Positions 1 to 9,356 of a stretch of 64,000 bases of DNA are shown one piece after another (within the stretch, counting starts at the first letter, position 1; every line of letters begins with the position of its first letter). Location of the stretch: assembly GCA_016717105.1 (NCBI GenBank), contig JADKGF010000001.1, positions 186,001-250,000 of the forward strand, read 5' to 3'. Source of the stretch: Saprospiraceae bacterium. GTDB lineage: Bacteria > Bacteroidota > Bacteroidia > Chitinophagales > Saprospiraceae. The notes beneath the pieces were generated by a model. The model was not told the DNA's origin and made no database searches. It was given only the letters and a program-made list of their open reading frames with translations. The position numbers were made by a program, and so were the translations under genes.

Positions 1-2451
1 AAACTGGATGTTTTTGATGGCATTAATTTGTTTGCAGAAGACTCTTGGCGACCACGTGCCAATGAAAACAATGTGTATGTATCAACCGCATTTTCTGAAG
101 CCATCTTTCGAAGGAAGATTAATAAAACTAAAAGTCGAAATGTAGTAAATAACGCGAAAAACCAAATCAGGTTTAAACTCAACACAACTTCAATTCAAAG
201 TCATTTGTGTTTTGGTGTGATAGGCAATATTCCAGAATTGGGTGCTTGGAAAACACCAAAATTAATGGATGATCGCAACTATCCGGAATGGAGCATCGAC
301 ATACCAGTAGAAAATTCCTATTTACAGATTGAGTACAAGTATGTCATCGTAGATCCTTTAGATTTGTCTATCAAAATCTGGGAACATGGCGACAATAGAA
401 AATGTAGTTTTGCGCTTAATGAAAAGCAAAAGAATCAGATCGTAATTTCAGATTCATTTTTTAGGTTTGAAGACCAGAAGTGGCGTGGAGCAGGTGTAGC
501 GATTCCAGTGTTTTCTTTGAGAAGTGAAAAAGATTTTGGCATAGGCGAGTTTACAGACTTAAAACTACTCACAGACTGGGCAGCTAGTACGGGAATGAAT
601 CTCATCCAAGTACTTCCCGTCAATGATACCATTGCCAATAAGTCATGGTTAGACAGTTATCCATATGCTGCAATTTCGGTATTTGCACTTCATCCTTTGT
701 ATATCAATGTACCACAGATTGCCGCATTTGCGGATAAAGGTGTAGAGAAGCAGTTTAAGCAAGATCAAAAAATGCTTAACAAACTCGAAAAGGTAGATTT
801 CGAAAAAGTATTAGAATTAAAATTTAAATACCTAAACATACTTTTCGAACAGGAATATGCGACCATTCAGACAGATAAGGCTTTTCAAAAATTTCTGAAG
901 GATAACGAAAACTGGTTGCCATCTTACGGGATATTTTGTCACTTGAGAGACAAGTATGAAACTTGCAACTTTACCACTTGGCCAGAATATGCAGTGTTTA
1001 ATGATAAAGTTATAAAAACCCTAAATACGCCTACCTATGATGGCTACCGAAAGATTGTATTTTATTATTTCGTACAATATCATGCAGACAAACAACTGCG
1101 TGAAGCTAAAGAATATGCAAGATCCAAAGGCATTGTATTGAAAGGAGATCTTCCCATTGGTATTTACAGGTATAGTTGCGATGCATGGGTAGCACCTGAT
1201 CTGTATAATATGTCAGAACAAGCTGGTGCTCCACCAGATGACTATGCAGTTTTAGGGCAAAATTGGGGATTTCCGACCTACAATTGGGAAAAAATGGCAG
1301 TTGATGGATTTGCATGGTGGAAACAACGCATGCAGATACTCAGCCGATATTTTGATGCCATGCGTATAGATCACATCCTTGGGTTTTTTAGAATATGGCA
1401 GATTCCTACTGACCAAATAGAAGGTACAATGGGCTCATTCAAACCAAGGATGCCAATGTCACTTCAGGAGTTAGAAAATTTTGGGATACATGGAGATTTG
1501 TCCAGATATACGGAGCCATATCTTACAGAAGATCGGATTTTTACCCTATTTGGTGAGGATGCAAATGATATTTTTAAGCAATTTTTCACAAAGTCAGATG
1601 GACGAATAATTTTTAAGCCGACGCTAAATACACAGCAAAAAATCCATCATTTTGTATCTGAAAATCCAAATTATGAACAATACGAAAAGATATTATTCGG
1701 ATTGATTTCTGATGTACTTTTGCTTGCTGAACCCAATTCTCATGGTCAGTATTTCAATCCAAGGATTACATTGACAACTACCTATTCTTTTGGCCAATTG
1801 GATAAGCGTACTCAAGCTGCATTTAAGGCATTGTATAACGAATATTTTTTTAGCAGACACGATCAGTTTTGGAAAGAACAAGCCATCTGGAAGTTGCCAG
1901 CGATCATGGATGCTAGTGATATGCTTATTTGTGGAGAGGATTTGGGTATGATACCAGATTCTGTACCTGGTGTAATGAAAGAGATGAATATCATGTCTCT
2001 CGAGATACAGCGAATGCCAAAAGGAAATGAAAAATTCGGCAATGCAAGTAAGTATCCATACTTTTCGGTATGTAGTCCATCATGTCATGATATGTCCACG
2101 ATTCGTGGTTGGTGGCAGGCAGATCACGAAAATGCTAAAGATTTTTACTACAATTATTTACATGGATTTGGGCTTACGCCAATGGATTGTTTGCCAGATA
2201 TTGTTCAAGCTATATTGGACGATCATCTGTCGTCACCAAGTATGCTGTGTATTGTGCCATTGCAAGATTGGTTGGCATTGGATAAAAATTTGCGTAAAGC
2301 TGACGCATTTTCTGAACAAATCAACGAGCCAAGCAATCCCAAACATTATTGGAGATATAGATTTCACATGCCAATAGAAGATCTACAGAAAGCCACAGAC
2401 TTAAATCTGAATATCAGGGAATTGGTCGCTAAAAGTGGCAGAATAAATTAA
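1..2451 (+). CDS. malQ: 4-alpha-glucanotransferase (GH77), 5' end outside the window
   Basis: Amylomaltase that transfers alpha-1,4-glucan segments between maltodextrins in cytoplasmic starch/glycogen metabolism. The frame is open from base 1 with no start, so the N-terminus is missing; 816 residues are visible. A starch-binding CBM20 domain lies at about bases 160-440 (motif GNIPELGAW), and Bacteroidota MalQ proteins usually carry such domains ahead of the catalytic barrel. The GH77 barrel follows: nucleophile motif RIDHILGFFRIW with Asp at about 1369-1371, acid/base motif GEDLG near 1935, and CHDMSTIRGWW near 2085. Ends at a bidirectional terminator shared with recA. No frame damage is seen. 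Identification is by motif and overall resemblance; confidence is high. Confidence 0.95.
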   Translation, partial: KLDVFDGINLFAEDSWRPRANENNVYVSTAFSEAIFRRKINKTKSRNVVNNAKNQIRFKLNTTSIQSHLCFGVIGNIPELGAWKTPKLMDDRNYPEWSIDIPVENSYLQIEYKYVIVDPLDLSIKIWEHGDNRKCSFALNEKQKNQIVISDSFFRFEDQKWRGAGVAIPVFSLRSEKDFGIGEFTDLKLLTDWAASTGMNLIQVLPVNDTIANKSWLDSYPYAAISVFALHPLYINVPQIAAFADKGVEKQFKQDQKMLNKLEKVDFEKVLELKFKYLNILFEQEYATIQTDKAFQKFLKDNENWLPSYGIFCHLRDKYETCNFTTWPEYAVFNDKVIKTLNTPTYDGYRKIVFYYFVQYHADKQLREAKEYARSKGIVLKGDLPIGIYRYSCDAWVAPDLYNMSEQAGAPPDDYAVLGQNWGFPTYNWEKMAVDGFAWWKQRMQILSRYFDAMRIDHILGFFRIWQIPTDQIEGTMGSFKPRMPMSLQELENFGIHGDLSRYTEPYLTEDRIFTLFGEDANDIFKQFFTKSDGRIIFKPTLNTQQKIHHFVSENPNYEQYEKILFGLISDVLLLAEPNSHGQYFNPRITLTTTYSFGQLDKRTQAAFKALYNEYFFSRHDQFWKEQAIWKLPAIMDASDMLICGEDLGMIPDSVPGVMKEMNIMSLEIQRMPKGNEKFGNASKYPYFSVCSPSCHDMSTIRGWWQADHENAKDFYYNYLHGFGLTPMDCLPDIVQAILDDHLSSPSMLCIVPLQDWLALDKNLRKADAFSEQINEPSNPKHYWRYRFHMPIEDLQKATDLNLNIRELVAKSGRIN

Positions 2452-2472
2452 GCAATCTTCAGTTATAAAACA

Positions 2473-2508
2473 AAAAAGCCATCTCGGATAAAGATGGCTT
2501 TTGTTTTT
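2473..2508. terminator. Bidirectional Rho-independent terminator between malQ and recA
   Basis: An inverted repeat with arm AAAAGCCATCT and its complement AGATGGCTTTT encloses a short loop. It is flanked by an A-run on the left and a T-run on the right, so it can end transcription of both convergent genes. Confidence 0.85.
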
Positions 2509-2509
2509 A

Positions 2510-3553
2510 TTATTCTTCTGTGGAATCATCTTCGACTCCAGGCAATACTTCACCCGGCTGATATTTCTCTACGATTTTCTTTTCGATTTCAGCAGCTACT
2601 TCAGGATTGTCGGCCAAAAACTGCTTAGCGCCTTCACGGCCTTGAGCTATTTTTGTACCTTCATAACTAAACCATGATCCGCTTTTGCCTATCACATTTG
2701 TCTCTACACCCAAATCGATGATCTCACCTGTTTTCGAAATACCTTCACCAAAAACAATATCAAAGGTCGCTACTCTGAAAGGTGGTGCAAGTTTGTTTTT
2801 CACGACTTTGACTTTTACTGGATTTCCTACAGTATTACCGTCTTTGTCTTTGATAGCAGTACCTGACTTGCGTATATCTAGTCTTATAGATGCATAAAAT
2901 TTTAAGGCATTTCCACCTGTAGTGGTTTCAGGATTACCAAACATAACACCGATTTTTTCTCTCAACTGGTTGATGAAGATACAACAACATCCAGTACGAC
3001 CAATAGTGGCTGTCAGTTTACGAAGTGCTTGTGACATCAATCGGGCTTGGAGTCCCATTTTGGAATCGCCCATTTCGCCTTCAATCTCACTTCTTGGTAC
3101 CAATGCAGCAACCGAGTCAATAACAATAATATCGATTGCACCTGAGCGTATGAGGTTTTCGGCTATCTCGAGCGCTTGCTCACCATTATCAGGTTGTGAT
3201 ATCAATAACTCTTCGGTATTTACACCTAGATTTTCGGCATAAAATCGATCGAATGCATGTTCAGCATCTATAATAGCTGCTATTCCGCCTTGTTTTTGAC
3301 ATTCGGCGATAGCATGTATTGCAAGTGTGGTTTTTCCCGAAGATTCAGGACCATAGATTTCTACGATTCTGCCTTTTGGCAAACCATTGATACCTAAAGC
3401 AATATCTAGTCCAAGCGATCCCGTCGAAATGGTCTCAACATGAACAACTTGCTTGTCACCGAGTTTCATAATAGTTCCCTTTCCATAGGTTTTATCCAGT
3501 TTGTCCATGGTAAGGGCCAGCGCTTTTAGTTTTTCTTCTCTTTCTTTTGACAT
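2510..3553 (-). CDS. recA: Recombinase RecA
   Basis: Homologous recombination and SOS co-protease; ATP-dependent strand exchange on single-stranded DNA. The 347-residue length is typical. Walker A GPESSGKT is at residues 68-75, and the core strand-exchange region and a short acidic C-terminal tail (DDSTEE) are present. The ATG at 3553 is preceded by a -7 promoter box about 40 bp upstream, giving a short leader. No LexA-like operator was recognised. The gene is monocistronic here and convergent with malQ. No anomalies. Confidence 0.98.
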   Translation of the reverse strand: MSKEREEKLKALALTMDKLDKTYGKGTIMKLGDKQVVHVETISTGSLGLDIALGINGLPKGRIVEIYGPESSGKTTLAIHAIAECQKQGGIAAIIDAEHAFDRFYAENLGVNTEELLISQPDNGEQALEIAENLIRSGAIDIIVIDSVAALVPRSEIEGEMGDSKMGLQARLMSQALRKLTATIGRTGCCCIFINQLREKIGVMFGNPETTTGGNALKFYASIRLDIRKSGTAIKDKDGNTVGNPVKVKVVKNKLAPPFRVATFDIVFGEGISKTGEIIDLGVETNVIGKSGSWFSYEGTKIAQGREGAKQFLADNPEVAAEIEKKIVEKYQPGEVLPGVEDDSTEE

Positions 3554-3594
3554 ATTATTATTAACGTTAGTAATGAAATTGAATTTTAGTAAAG

Positions 3595-3602
3595 CAAAGA
3601 TA
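3595..3602 (-). promoter_or_regulatory. -7 promoter box of recA
   Basis: TATCTTTG on the minus strand matches the Bacteroidota sigma-ABfr -7 consensus TAnnTTTG exactly. It implies a leader of about 35 nt before the recA ATG. No convincing -33 element was seen. Confidence 0.7.
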
Positions 3603-3691
3603 TGAATTTTTTATATATAATTTTATTTACCAATTTCTAATCATGCAATTAATATCTATTTTGTACTTTAGCACTTAAATGTCAAAGCAAT

Positions 3692-5347
3692 ATGAATAAT
3701 CGTCCATGGCTTAGAAATTATCCTCCGGGCATACCGGTAAATATAGATACCACACAGTACGAAACACTGGTTGATTTTCTCAAGGATTGTTTTACCAAAT
3801 ATGCAAAGTTGAACGCCTTCGAATGTATGGGCAAAAAGATGACCTATGCTGAAGCAGATCGATTATCCACACAATTTGGTGCATATTTACATTCACGGGG
3901 ATTGAAGCCTGGCGATAGAATTGCCCTGATGATGCCCAATTTGCTCCAGTATCCTATAGCAGTGTTTGGTGCGCTAAAAGCCGGATTGATCATAGTGAAT
4001 ACCAATCCGTTGTACACACCACGTGAAATGTTTTTCCAGTTTGAAGATAGCGGCGTAAAAGCTATTGTCATTGTCGAAAATTTTGCAGCAAACCTAGAAT
4101 CAGTGATTTCCAAAACACAAATAGAAACCGTCATAATGACGAGTATTGGCGAAATGTTGGGAAGCATAAAGGGAAGTATTGTAAATTTTGCTGTGCGATA
4201 TATCAAGCGATTGGTCCCGAAATATAATTTGTCCAATGTGGTTTCATTTTCTCATGCATTGGAAGAAGGAAAAAAATTCAAAATCAAAGAATTTCAAGGT
4301 CAAGCAAGTGATGTGATCGTTCATCAATATACTGGCGGTACTACTGGAGTCTCCAAAGGCGCTATGCTTACTAATGCCAATTTTGTGTCCAATATGCTTC
4401 AGATTCGCACCTGGATGCAAAATTATCTAGAAGAAGGAAAGGAAATCACGCTTTCGCCACTTCCAATGTATCATATTTTTGCTTTTTCTGTCAATTGTCT
4501 AGCGATGTTGAGTTATGGTGCACATACGGTATTAGTGACTAATGCACGAGATCTTAGTTCTATCGTCAAGGAATTTAACAGGAGTAAAATCAGCCTTATG
4601 ACTGGACTTAATACCTTGTTTAATGCTTTGCTCAACAATGAAGAATTCAGGAAATGTGATTTTTCTTCATTAAAAATAACAGTTGGTGGTGGTATGGCGA
4701 TACAAAGAGTAGTTGCGGATAGATGGAAGGAAGTGACTGGATGCCCACTGACAGAAGGATATGGCATGACAGAGTCTTCACCTTTGATTAGTGTCAATCC
4801 ACTAGATGGTGGCAAAGATGGCAGTATCGGATTGCCTGTTTCTTCTACAGATATAAGGATCATGAAAGAAGATGGTACGCTTGCTGGTTATAATGAAATC
4901 GGAGAGATACAGTGCAAAGGCCCTCAGGTGATGGCTGGTTATTATAAGCAACCAGATGAAACATCAAAAGCCATAATCGATGATGGCTGGTTATGTACAG
5001 GCGATATTGGTAGAATGGATGAAGAAGGCTACATGTATATCGTAGATCGGAAAAAGGACATGATTTTGGTAAGTGGATTTAATGTTTTTCCAAATGAAAT
5101 AGAGAATGTAGTGGTACAGCATCCAAAAGTTTTGGAAGTCGCAGCGATTGGTGTGCCTGATGATAAATCTGGTGAAGTGGTAAAAATCTTTGTAGTCAAA
5201 AAGGATGACAGTTTGACCAAAGATGAATTGATGGCGTATTGTAAAAGCAATCTGACAGGATACAAAATGCCCAAACATATCGAATTTAGGGATGAATTAC
5301 CGAAAACAAATGTAGGTAAAATCCTGCGTAGAGCCTTAAAAGAATAA
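3692..5347 (+). CDS. fadD: Long-chain-fatty-acid--CoA ligase (FadD-like)
   Basis: AMP-forming ligase that activates fatty acids to acyl-CoA for beta-oxidation or lipid synthesis; cytoplasmic or membrane-associated. The full-length 551-residue protein has the P-loop YTGGTTGVSKGA at about residues 212-223, the adenylate motif EGYGMTESSP, the WLCTGDIGRMD hinge-region motif and the catalytic-lysine region PKTNVGKILRRAL near the C-terminus. It starts with MNNRPWLRNYPPG, typical of the FadD subfamily. The next gene begins 1 bp after its stop, so the two are probably co-transcribed. A second, damaged acyl-CoA ligase lies at 46666-48188. Confidence 0.93.
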   Translation: MNNRPWLRNYPPGIPVNIDTTQYETLVDFLKDCFTKYAKLNAFECMGKKMTYAEADRLSTQFGAYLHSRGLKPGDRIALMMPNLLQYPIAVFGALKAGLIIVNTNPLYTPREMFFQFEDSGVKAIVIVENFAANLESVISKTQIETVIMTSIGEMLGSIKGSIVNFAVRYIKRLVPKYNLSNVVSFSHALEEGKKFKIKEFQGQASDVIVHQYTGGTTGVSKGAMLTNANFVSNMLQIRTWMQNYLEEGKEITLSPLPMYHIFAFSVNCLAMLSYGAHTVLVTNARDLSSIVKEFNRSKISLMTGLNTLFNALLNNEEFRKCDFSSLKITVGGGMAIQRVVADRWKEVTGCPLTEGYGMTESSPLISVNPLDGGKDGSIGLPVSSTDIRIMKEDGTLAGYNEIGEIQCKGPQVMAGYYKQPDETSKAIIDDGWLCTGDIGRMDEEGYMYIVDRKKDMILVSGFNVFPNEIENVVVQHPKVLEVAAIGVPDDKSGEVVKIFVVKKDDSLTKDELMAYCKSNLTGYKMPKHIEFRDELPKTNVGKILRRALKE

Positions 5348-5348
5348 A

Positions 5349-6050
5349 ATGAACCCAAAAGGAAATATCATACTTTTTCCATGTCCTATAGCCGATGGGA
5401 ATATATCGAGTTTGTCTGCCGAAAGCGTGCAACTGCTTCATGAGACCACCTGTTTTGTCGTAGAAAAGGCAAAAACTGCAAGACATTTTATAAAAGCGAC
5501 CAATCATCCGATTCCGATCTCACAGTTGGAAATATTGGAAATAAGTGATGACAAAAAGGAAATGGAGGATTTTCTGGAGCAACATCTAACGGAAAAGAAT
5601 ATCGGTATTATTTCAGAAGCCGGTTGCCCAGGCATAGCAGATCCTGGTGCAGATGTCGTGGCATGGGCGCATAAAAACCAAGTACGTGTGATACCACAAG
5701 CGGGACCATCATCTATCTTTATGGCAATGATGTCGAGTGGTATGAATGGACAAAATTTTGCTTTCAATGGCTATCTTTCCAATAAAAAGCCAGAACTCAT
5801 TCAACAATTGAAGGCATTAGAACAAAAATTTCAAAAAAACAAACAAACACAAATTTGGATGGAAACTCCGTATAGAAATGGCTTTATGACAGAGACTAGT
5901 TTTCAGACGCTGCCGGGACGAACCAGCTTGTGTATTGCTTGTGATATTAATGCACCTACCGAGGAGATAAGAACTATGTATATCGATGATTGGAAAAAAA
6001 TCAAAACCGATCACTTGCATAAGCGACCTTGCATATTTTTGATGGGATGA
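5349..6050 (+). CDS. SAM-dependent methyltransferase, tetrapyrrole-methylase fold (RsmI-like)
   Basis: A 233-residue protein resembling the RsmI branch, which 2'-O-methylates C1402 of 16S rRNA. Seen: the N-terminal ILFPCPIADG segment, the SEAGCPGIADPGADVV motif corresponding to the SEAGxPxxSDPG motif of RsmI, and the PQAGPSSIFMAMMSSG segment of the substrate-side loop. It is shorter than E. coli RsmI (about 286 residues), mainly at the C-terminus, as in a Bacteroidota-specific variant. It starts 1 bp after the fadD stop, suggesting translational coupling. The substrate is inferred; a different methylated target is possible. Confidence 0.75.
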   Translation: MNPKGNIILFPCPIADGNISSLSAESVQLLHETTCFVVEKAKTARHFIKATNHPIPISQLEILEISDDKKEMEDFLEQHLTEKNIGIISEAGCPGIADPGADVVAWAHKNQVRVIPQAGPSSIFMAMMSSGMNGQNFAFNGYLSNKKPELIQQLKALEQKFQKNKQTQIWMETPYRNGFMTETSFQTLPGRTSLCIACDINAPTEEIRTMYIDDWKKIKTDHLHKRPCIFLMG

Positions 6051-6356
6051 TGGATGAATAGTAATATTTTTATAGGCTTATTAGTTGACATTAATGTTTT
6101 ACATTTTTCGAAGAAAGATTTGATTATTCAAAGTAACCAAACTATCAATTTTTATCGTGAATAGACAGGAAATAACTTTTATTTTATGGCTAACTATTTT
6201 ACAAATTAAATGAAATAAATAAATTTTTAATTAGTGTAACTTTATTTCAATAATTTGTGTTATATTTACAGTTGGAAGATTTTATTCCATACTTTTTTCC
6301 TTTTTCTTCGCTTTTATTTTTTATATTATTTATTAACCATTTAAAAGTATAAAGCC
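6051..6356. other. AT-rich intergenic leader before the CBS-domain gene
   Basis: About 306 bp with no credible ORF or RNA. A near-match to the -7 box, TATATTTA at 6261-6268, is the best promoter candidate for the downstream gene and would give a leader of roughly 80 nt. Nothing else was recognised. Confidence 0.4.
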
Positions 6357-6779
6357 ATGATGAATCAGGAAGTACGTTCTATTATGACAAAAGATCCTAT
6401 CGTTGCAAACATCAATCAGACTATTGATGAAGTTGGCGACATTATGATGGAACACAGATTACAACAATTACCGGTCGTGGAAGATGGTAAACTTATGGGT
6501 ATGGTCACCTCATATGATCTTTGGAGAGCATCTAGAGAAGGTCACGGCAGTGATATGATTGTAAAAGACGTCATGACACGTAAAGTAGTACGAATCACAC
6601 CAAAGGATAAAGTAGGAACTGCTGCGGAGCTATTTGCCGATCGCCGCTTTAAAACTCTACCTGTGGTCAATTTGGATAATGAATTAAAAGGAGTAGTTAC
6701 TGCTTTTGATGTTATCCGATGTGCATTCAAAGAAGAATACCCAAGGCCGATTTTATATCAGGAAATTTTTGATAATTGA
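6357..6779 (+). CDS. CBS-domain pair protein
   Basis: A stand-alone Bateman module of 140 residues: two CBS domains, residues about 8-60 (start VRSIMTKDPIVANINQTIDE) and 72-128 (start VKDVMTRKVVRITPKDKV). Such proteins bind adenine nucleotides or SAM and regulate partners; no catalytic domain is present. Two adjacent ATGs (6357 and 6360) could serve as start. It appears monocistronic, with a long leader upstream and a convergent gene downstream. The partner is unknown. Confidence 0.9.
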   Translation: MMNQEVRSIMTKDPIVANINQTIDEVGDIMMEHRLQQLPVVEDGKLMGMVTSYDLWRASREGHGSDMIVKDVMTRKVVRITPKDKVGTAAELFADRRFKTLPVVNLDNELKGVVTAFDVIRCAFKEEYPRPILYQEIFDN

Positions 6780-6817
6780 TCATATTTTGCTGAAAAGGAA
6801 AAATGAGCGATAGAAGA

Positions 6818-8147
6818 TTAGAGATTTTCTACTCTATATCTATCTAAAAATTCTCTTACTGCCGAAAACGAAACTGTTTTGTCATTAAAATAGAGCATTG
6901 CTTCTTTGCATTCTAGTTCTGATGCCTGAAGATGATTCAATATATTCATCATATGCATTTTCATATGACCTTGTTGTATGCCTGTAGTGACTAAGGATCT
7001 CAAAGCGGCAAAATTTTGTGCGAGTCCTACAGAAGCGATAATACGCATCAATTTTTCAGCTGATGGATTACCAAGGATGTCCAATGTTTTTTGCTAATGG
7101 ATGCAGAGATGTTAAGCCACCAACTGTACCAATTGCCAAAGGTACATCGAGCCAAAATCGGAATATTCCGTCGTTTATTTCGCAATAACTTAAGCTCCGG
7201 TATTGACCATCTTTTGCAGCATACGTATGTCCAGCTGCTTCTGTTGCTCTAAAATCATTTCCTGTGGCAAGGATTACAGCATCAATTCCATTAAAAATTC
7301 CTTTATTGTGTGTAGTAGCCCGATATGGGTCGATGTGGGCAATTTTTACCGCTGTCCTGAATTTCTCTGCTAGTTGTTCCGCTACAATTCCATTGGCAAA
7401 AGTGCCCAATTCTTCGATTTTGCAGGAGACTTCAGACCGGACTACACATTCAGGTGTGTAATTGGACAAAATGGACATGATAATATGTAAATCTCTGTCT
7501 TTATCATCCATTGTCGGGTAATTTACAAAAAACGCCTCGAGTGAAGATGCAAAATTTTCCAATACGGAATTGATAAAGTTTGCTCCCATAGAATCACAAG
7601 TCTCAAAATGCACTAGCAATTGATACAAGCCTTCTTCAGCATGTGTAAAATCCAAAAGTTCAATCTTCAATATGCCTCCACCACGTCGTTCCATATTTTC
7701 AGTTATATGTACGGCATTTTCCGTAAGATATACTTTGATTTCAGGAAATAAAGAGTTTAATTTGTTCATATCTCCAAACCATTTAAAATGTACCTGGCCA
7801 ACTTTGGTAGTACCTAATATAGTGGTTTTGAAGCCACCTCTTTCCATCCAATATTTGGCGGCAGAAGCAGCCGCTGCAACCACGGAGCTCTCTTCGATGA
7901 CCATAGGTACACACAATATTTCGCCATCAATTAAAAAATTTGGCGCAAGCCCATAAGGCATTATAAAGTTGCTTACCGTATTTTCACTAAATCCATCGAA
8001 TACCTTCTGTAATGGTTCATCTTTGGTATAAAATGAGGTGCAAATATGCGCTAAGTCGCCGTTTTGACTATCAAAATTATCAGATAACCACTGCAATTTT
8101 TCTAATTTACACAGCTTGGAAAATCCCGAAACAGCTCTTTTATCCAT
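6818..8147 (-). CDS. mvaA: Hydroxymethylglutaryl-CoA reductase, class II (frameshifted)
   Basis: Reduces HMG-CoA to mevalonate (class II enzymes may run in either direction). Two overlapping frames, 7068-8147 (N-terminal 359 residues) and 6818-7084 (C-terminal 88), together give about 442 residues, the family length. Seen: the EESSVVAAA substrate motif, THNKGIFNGIDAV with the catalytic Lys, NAD-binding-side segment DAVILATGNDFRA, and the C-terminal flap beginning near QQGHMKMH with the catalytic His. The frame breaks in a T6 run at 7087-7092 (A6 on the coding strand); five bases restore LHPLAKTLDILG. The ATG lies 6 bp after the IPP isomerase stop, so the two form an operon read from 9200. The break is probably a sequencing error, because an isoprenoid route is essential. 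Confidence 0.88.
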
Positions 8148-8153
8148 TATCTA

Positions 8154-9200
8154 CTATTCTTTTACTGTTAAATATGCTTTGGCAAGACTTAGACCCAAAA
8201 GTTGTTTTTCTGTAAATTCTTGCAAGGTAGCATATGAACCAGTGGCATGCTTTAAGAAGCCAGATGCCTGACCATATATTGAAGGAAGGAGGAGTTTTTG
8301 CATATAATAATATCCATCCAAAAAGTCGCTTACACCGCCAGAAATTATAATCTGTCTGCACAAACAATTATCACCTAATTCCTTAACGAGTTCGTTGACT
8401 ATTTTGATCATATCCATAGGATTATGGCCGATTTTTGTCAAATTTTGATAGTTTTCGTTTTGTATTTCTGATGATCTCAATAGTTCTAGCAAGGCAAAAT
8501 TTGTACCACCACTAGCTGCAAAATCAATAGCTTCTAGTGATAAAGATAATAGAGCTTTTAAACTTTGCGGTCCCATACCTTGACCTACTTCCTTTACAAT
8601 TATCTTAACATCAATAGTTTCCAAGATTCTTTTTATCGTATCAATGGGCGCATATTTAAAACGATCACCTTCGGGCTGTAACCACTCTTGCATCGGATTT
8701 ACATGAATGATCAATCCATCAGCTTCCAATTTATCGAGCAGTAAAGCTACTTTAGTTACTTGATTATCGTCAATGAGTTTTTCCAGTTGTGCAATACCCA
8801 GATTTGCATACAATGGTTGGTCGCCAAGGTACTTTCTCACCTGAAAATCACCCAAATATTCATCACTTGCGAGAAGCTGTCTGCATGAACCAAGCCCCAT
8901 TCCCAATTTAAATTCACCGCAGGCCGTCGCTAGATTTTTATTGATAGTTGCAGCCTTATTGGTACCACCAGTCATGCTTGATATCCACAAAGGTGCAGCT
9001 AAGTTTTTGCCTAGAAAATTAAGCCCAAGATTTTCAATACCTATTGGATGATTGGACATTATAGGTTCATAATAAAACCTATCATCTATTTTATCAGCTC
9101 CAACCCTAGAAGAAAAAGCAAGATCAATATGATCACTTTTGCGATGTGATGCTGAGGGATCATTTATGTTTTCGTTTTCAGAAAAATTAGGGTTTGCCAT
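8154..9200 (-). CDS. fni: Type 2 isopentenyl-diphosphate delta-isomerase
   Basis: FMN- and NAD(P)H-dependent interconversion of IPP and DMAPP. The protein has 348 residues, matching the family. Seen: N-terminal RKSDHIDLAF, the WISSMTGG flavin-site motif, GLGSCRQLL, VKEVGQGM and the C-terminal phosphate-binding segment IISGGVSD. A longer in-frame ORF reaches 9233, but a perfect -7 box at 9231-9238 overlaps that extension, so the ATG at 9200 (MANPNFSENEN) is chosen. It is the first gene of an operon with HMG-CoA reductase, supporting a mevalonate pathway. Confidence 0.93.
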   Translation of the reverse strand: MANPNFSENENINDPSASHRKSDHIDLAFSSRVGADKIDDRFYYEPIMSNHPIGIENLGLNFLGKNLAAPLWISSMTGGTNKAATINKNLATACGEFKLGMGLGSCRQLLASDEYLGDFQVRKYLGDQPLYANLGIAQLEKLIDDNQVTKVALLLDKLEADGLIIHVNPMQEWLQPEGDRFKYAPIDTIKRILETIDVKIIVKEVGQGMGPQSLKALLSLSLEAIDFAASGGTNFALLELLRSSEIQNENYQNLTKIGHNPMDMIKIVNELVKELGDNCLCRQIIISGGVSDFLDGYYYMQKLLLPSIYGQASGFLKHATGSYATLQEFTEKQLLGLSLAKAYLTVKE

Positions 9201-9230
9201 GATTTTTATTGTAATTGCAAATTTTGCGCT

Positions 9231-9238
9231 CAAAAGTA
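9231..9238 (-). promoter_or_regulatory. -7 promoter box of the fni-mvaA operon
   Basis: TACTTTTG on the minus strand, an exact TAnnTTTG match about 30 bp upstream of the fni ATG at 9200. Its position argues against the longer fni start. Confidence 0.7.
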
Positions 9239-9293
9239 ATGAAAATCAAATTTTTAATTGCCATTTTTGCAAAACATTACATTTCAGGTGATG

Positions 9294-9331
9294 TCTTCTT
9301 TAGAATTCCCCCATAAGAAGAAGATTTTTTT
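9294..9331 (+). terminator. Weak hairpin followed by a T7 run upstream of the TPR gene
   Basis: TCTTCTT at 9294-9300 can pair with AAGAAGA at 9315-9321, followed by T7 at 9325-9331, just before the TPR gene start at 9357. It could be an attenuator or chance in AT-rich DNA; the stem is only 7 bp and GC-poor. Confidence 0.25.
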
Positions 9332-9356
9332 GTACTTAACTAAAAACCAATTGTAA

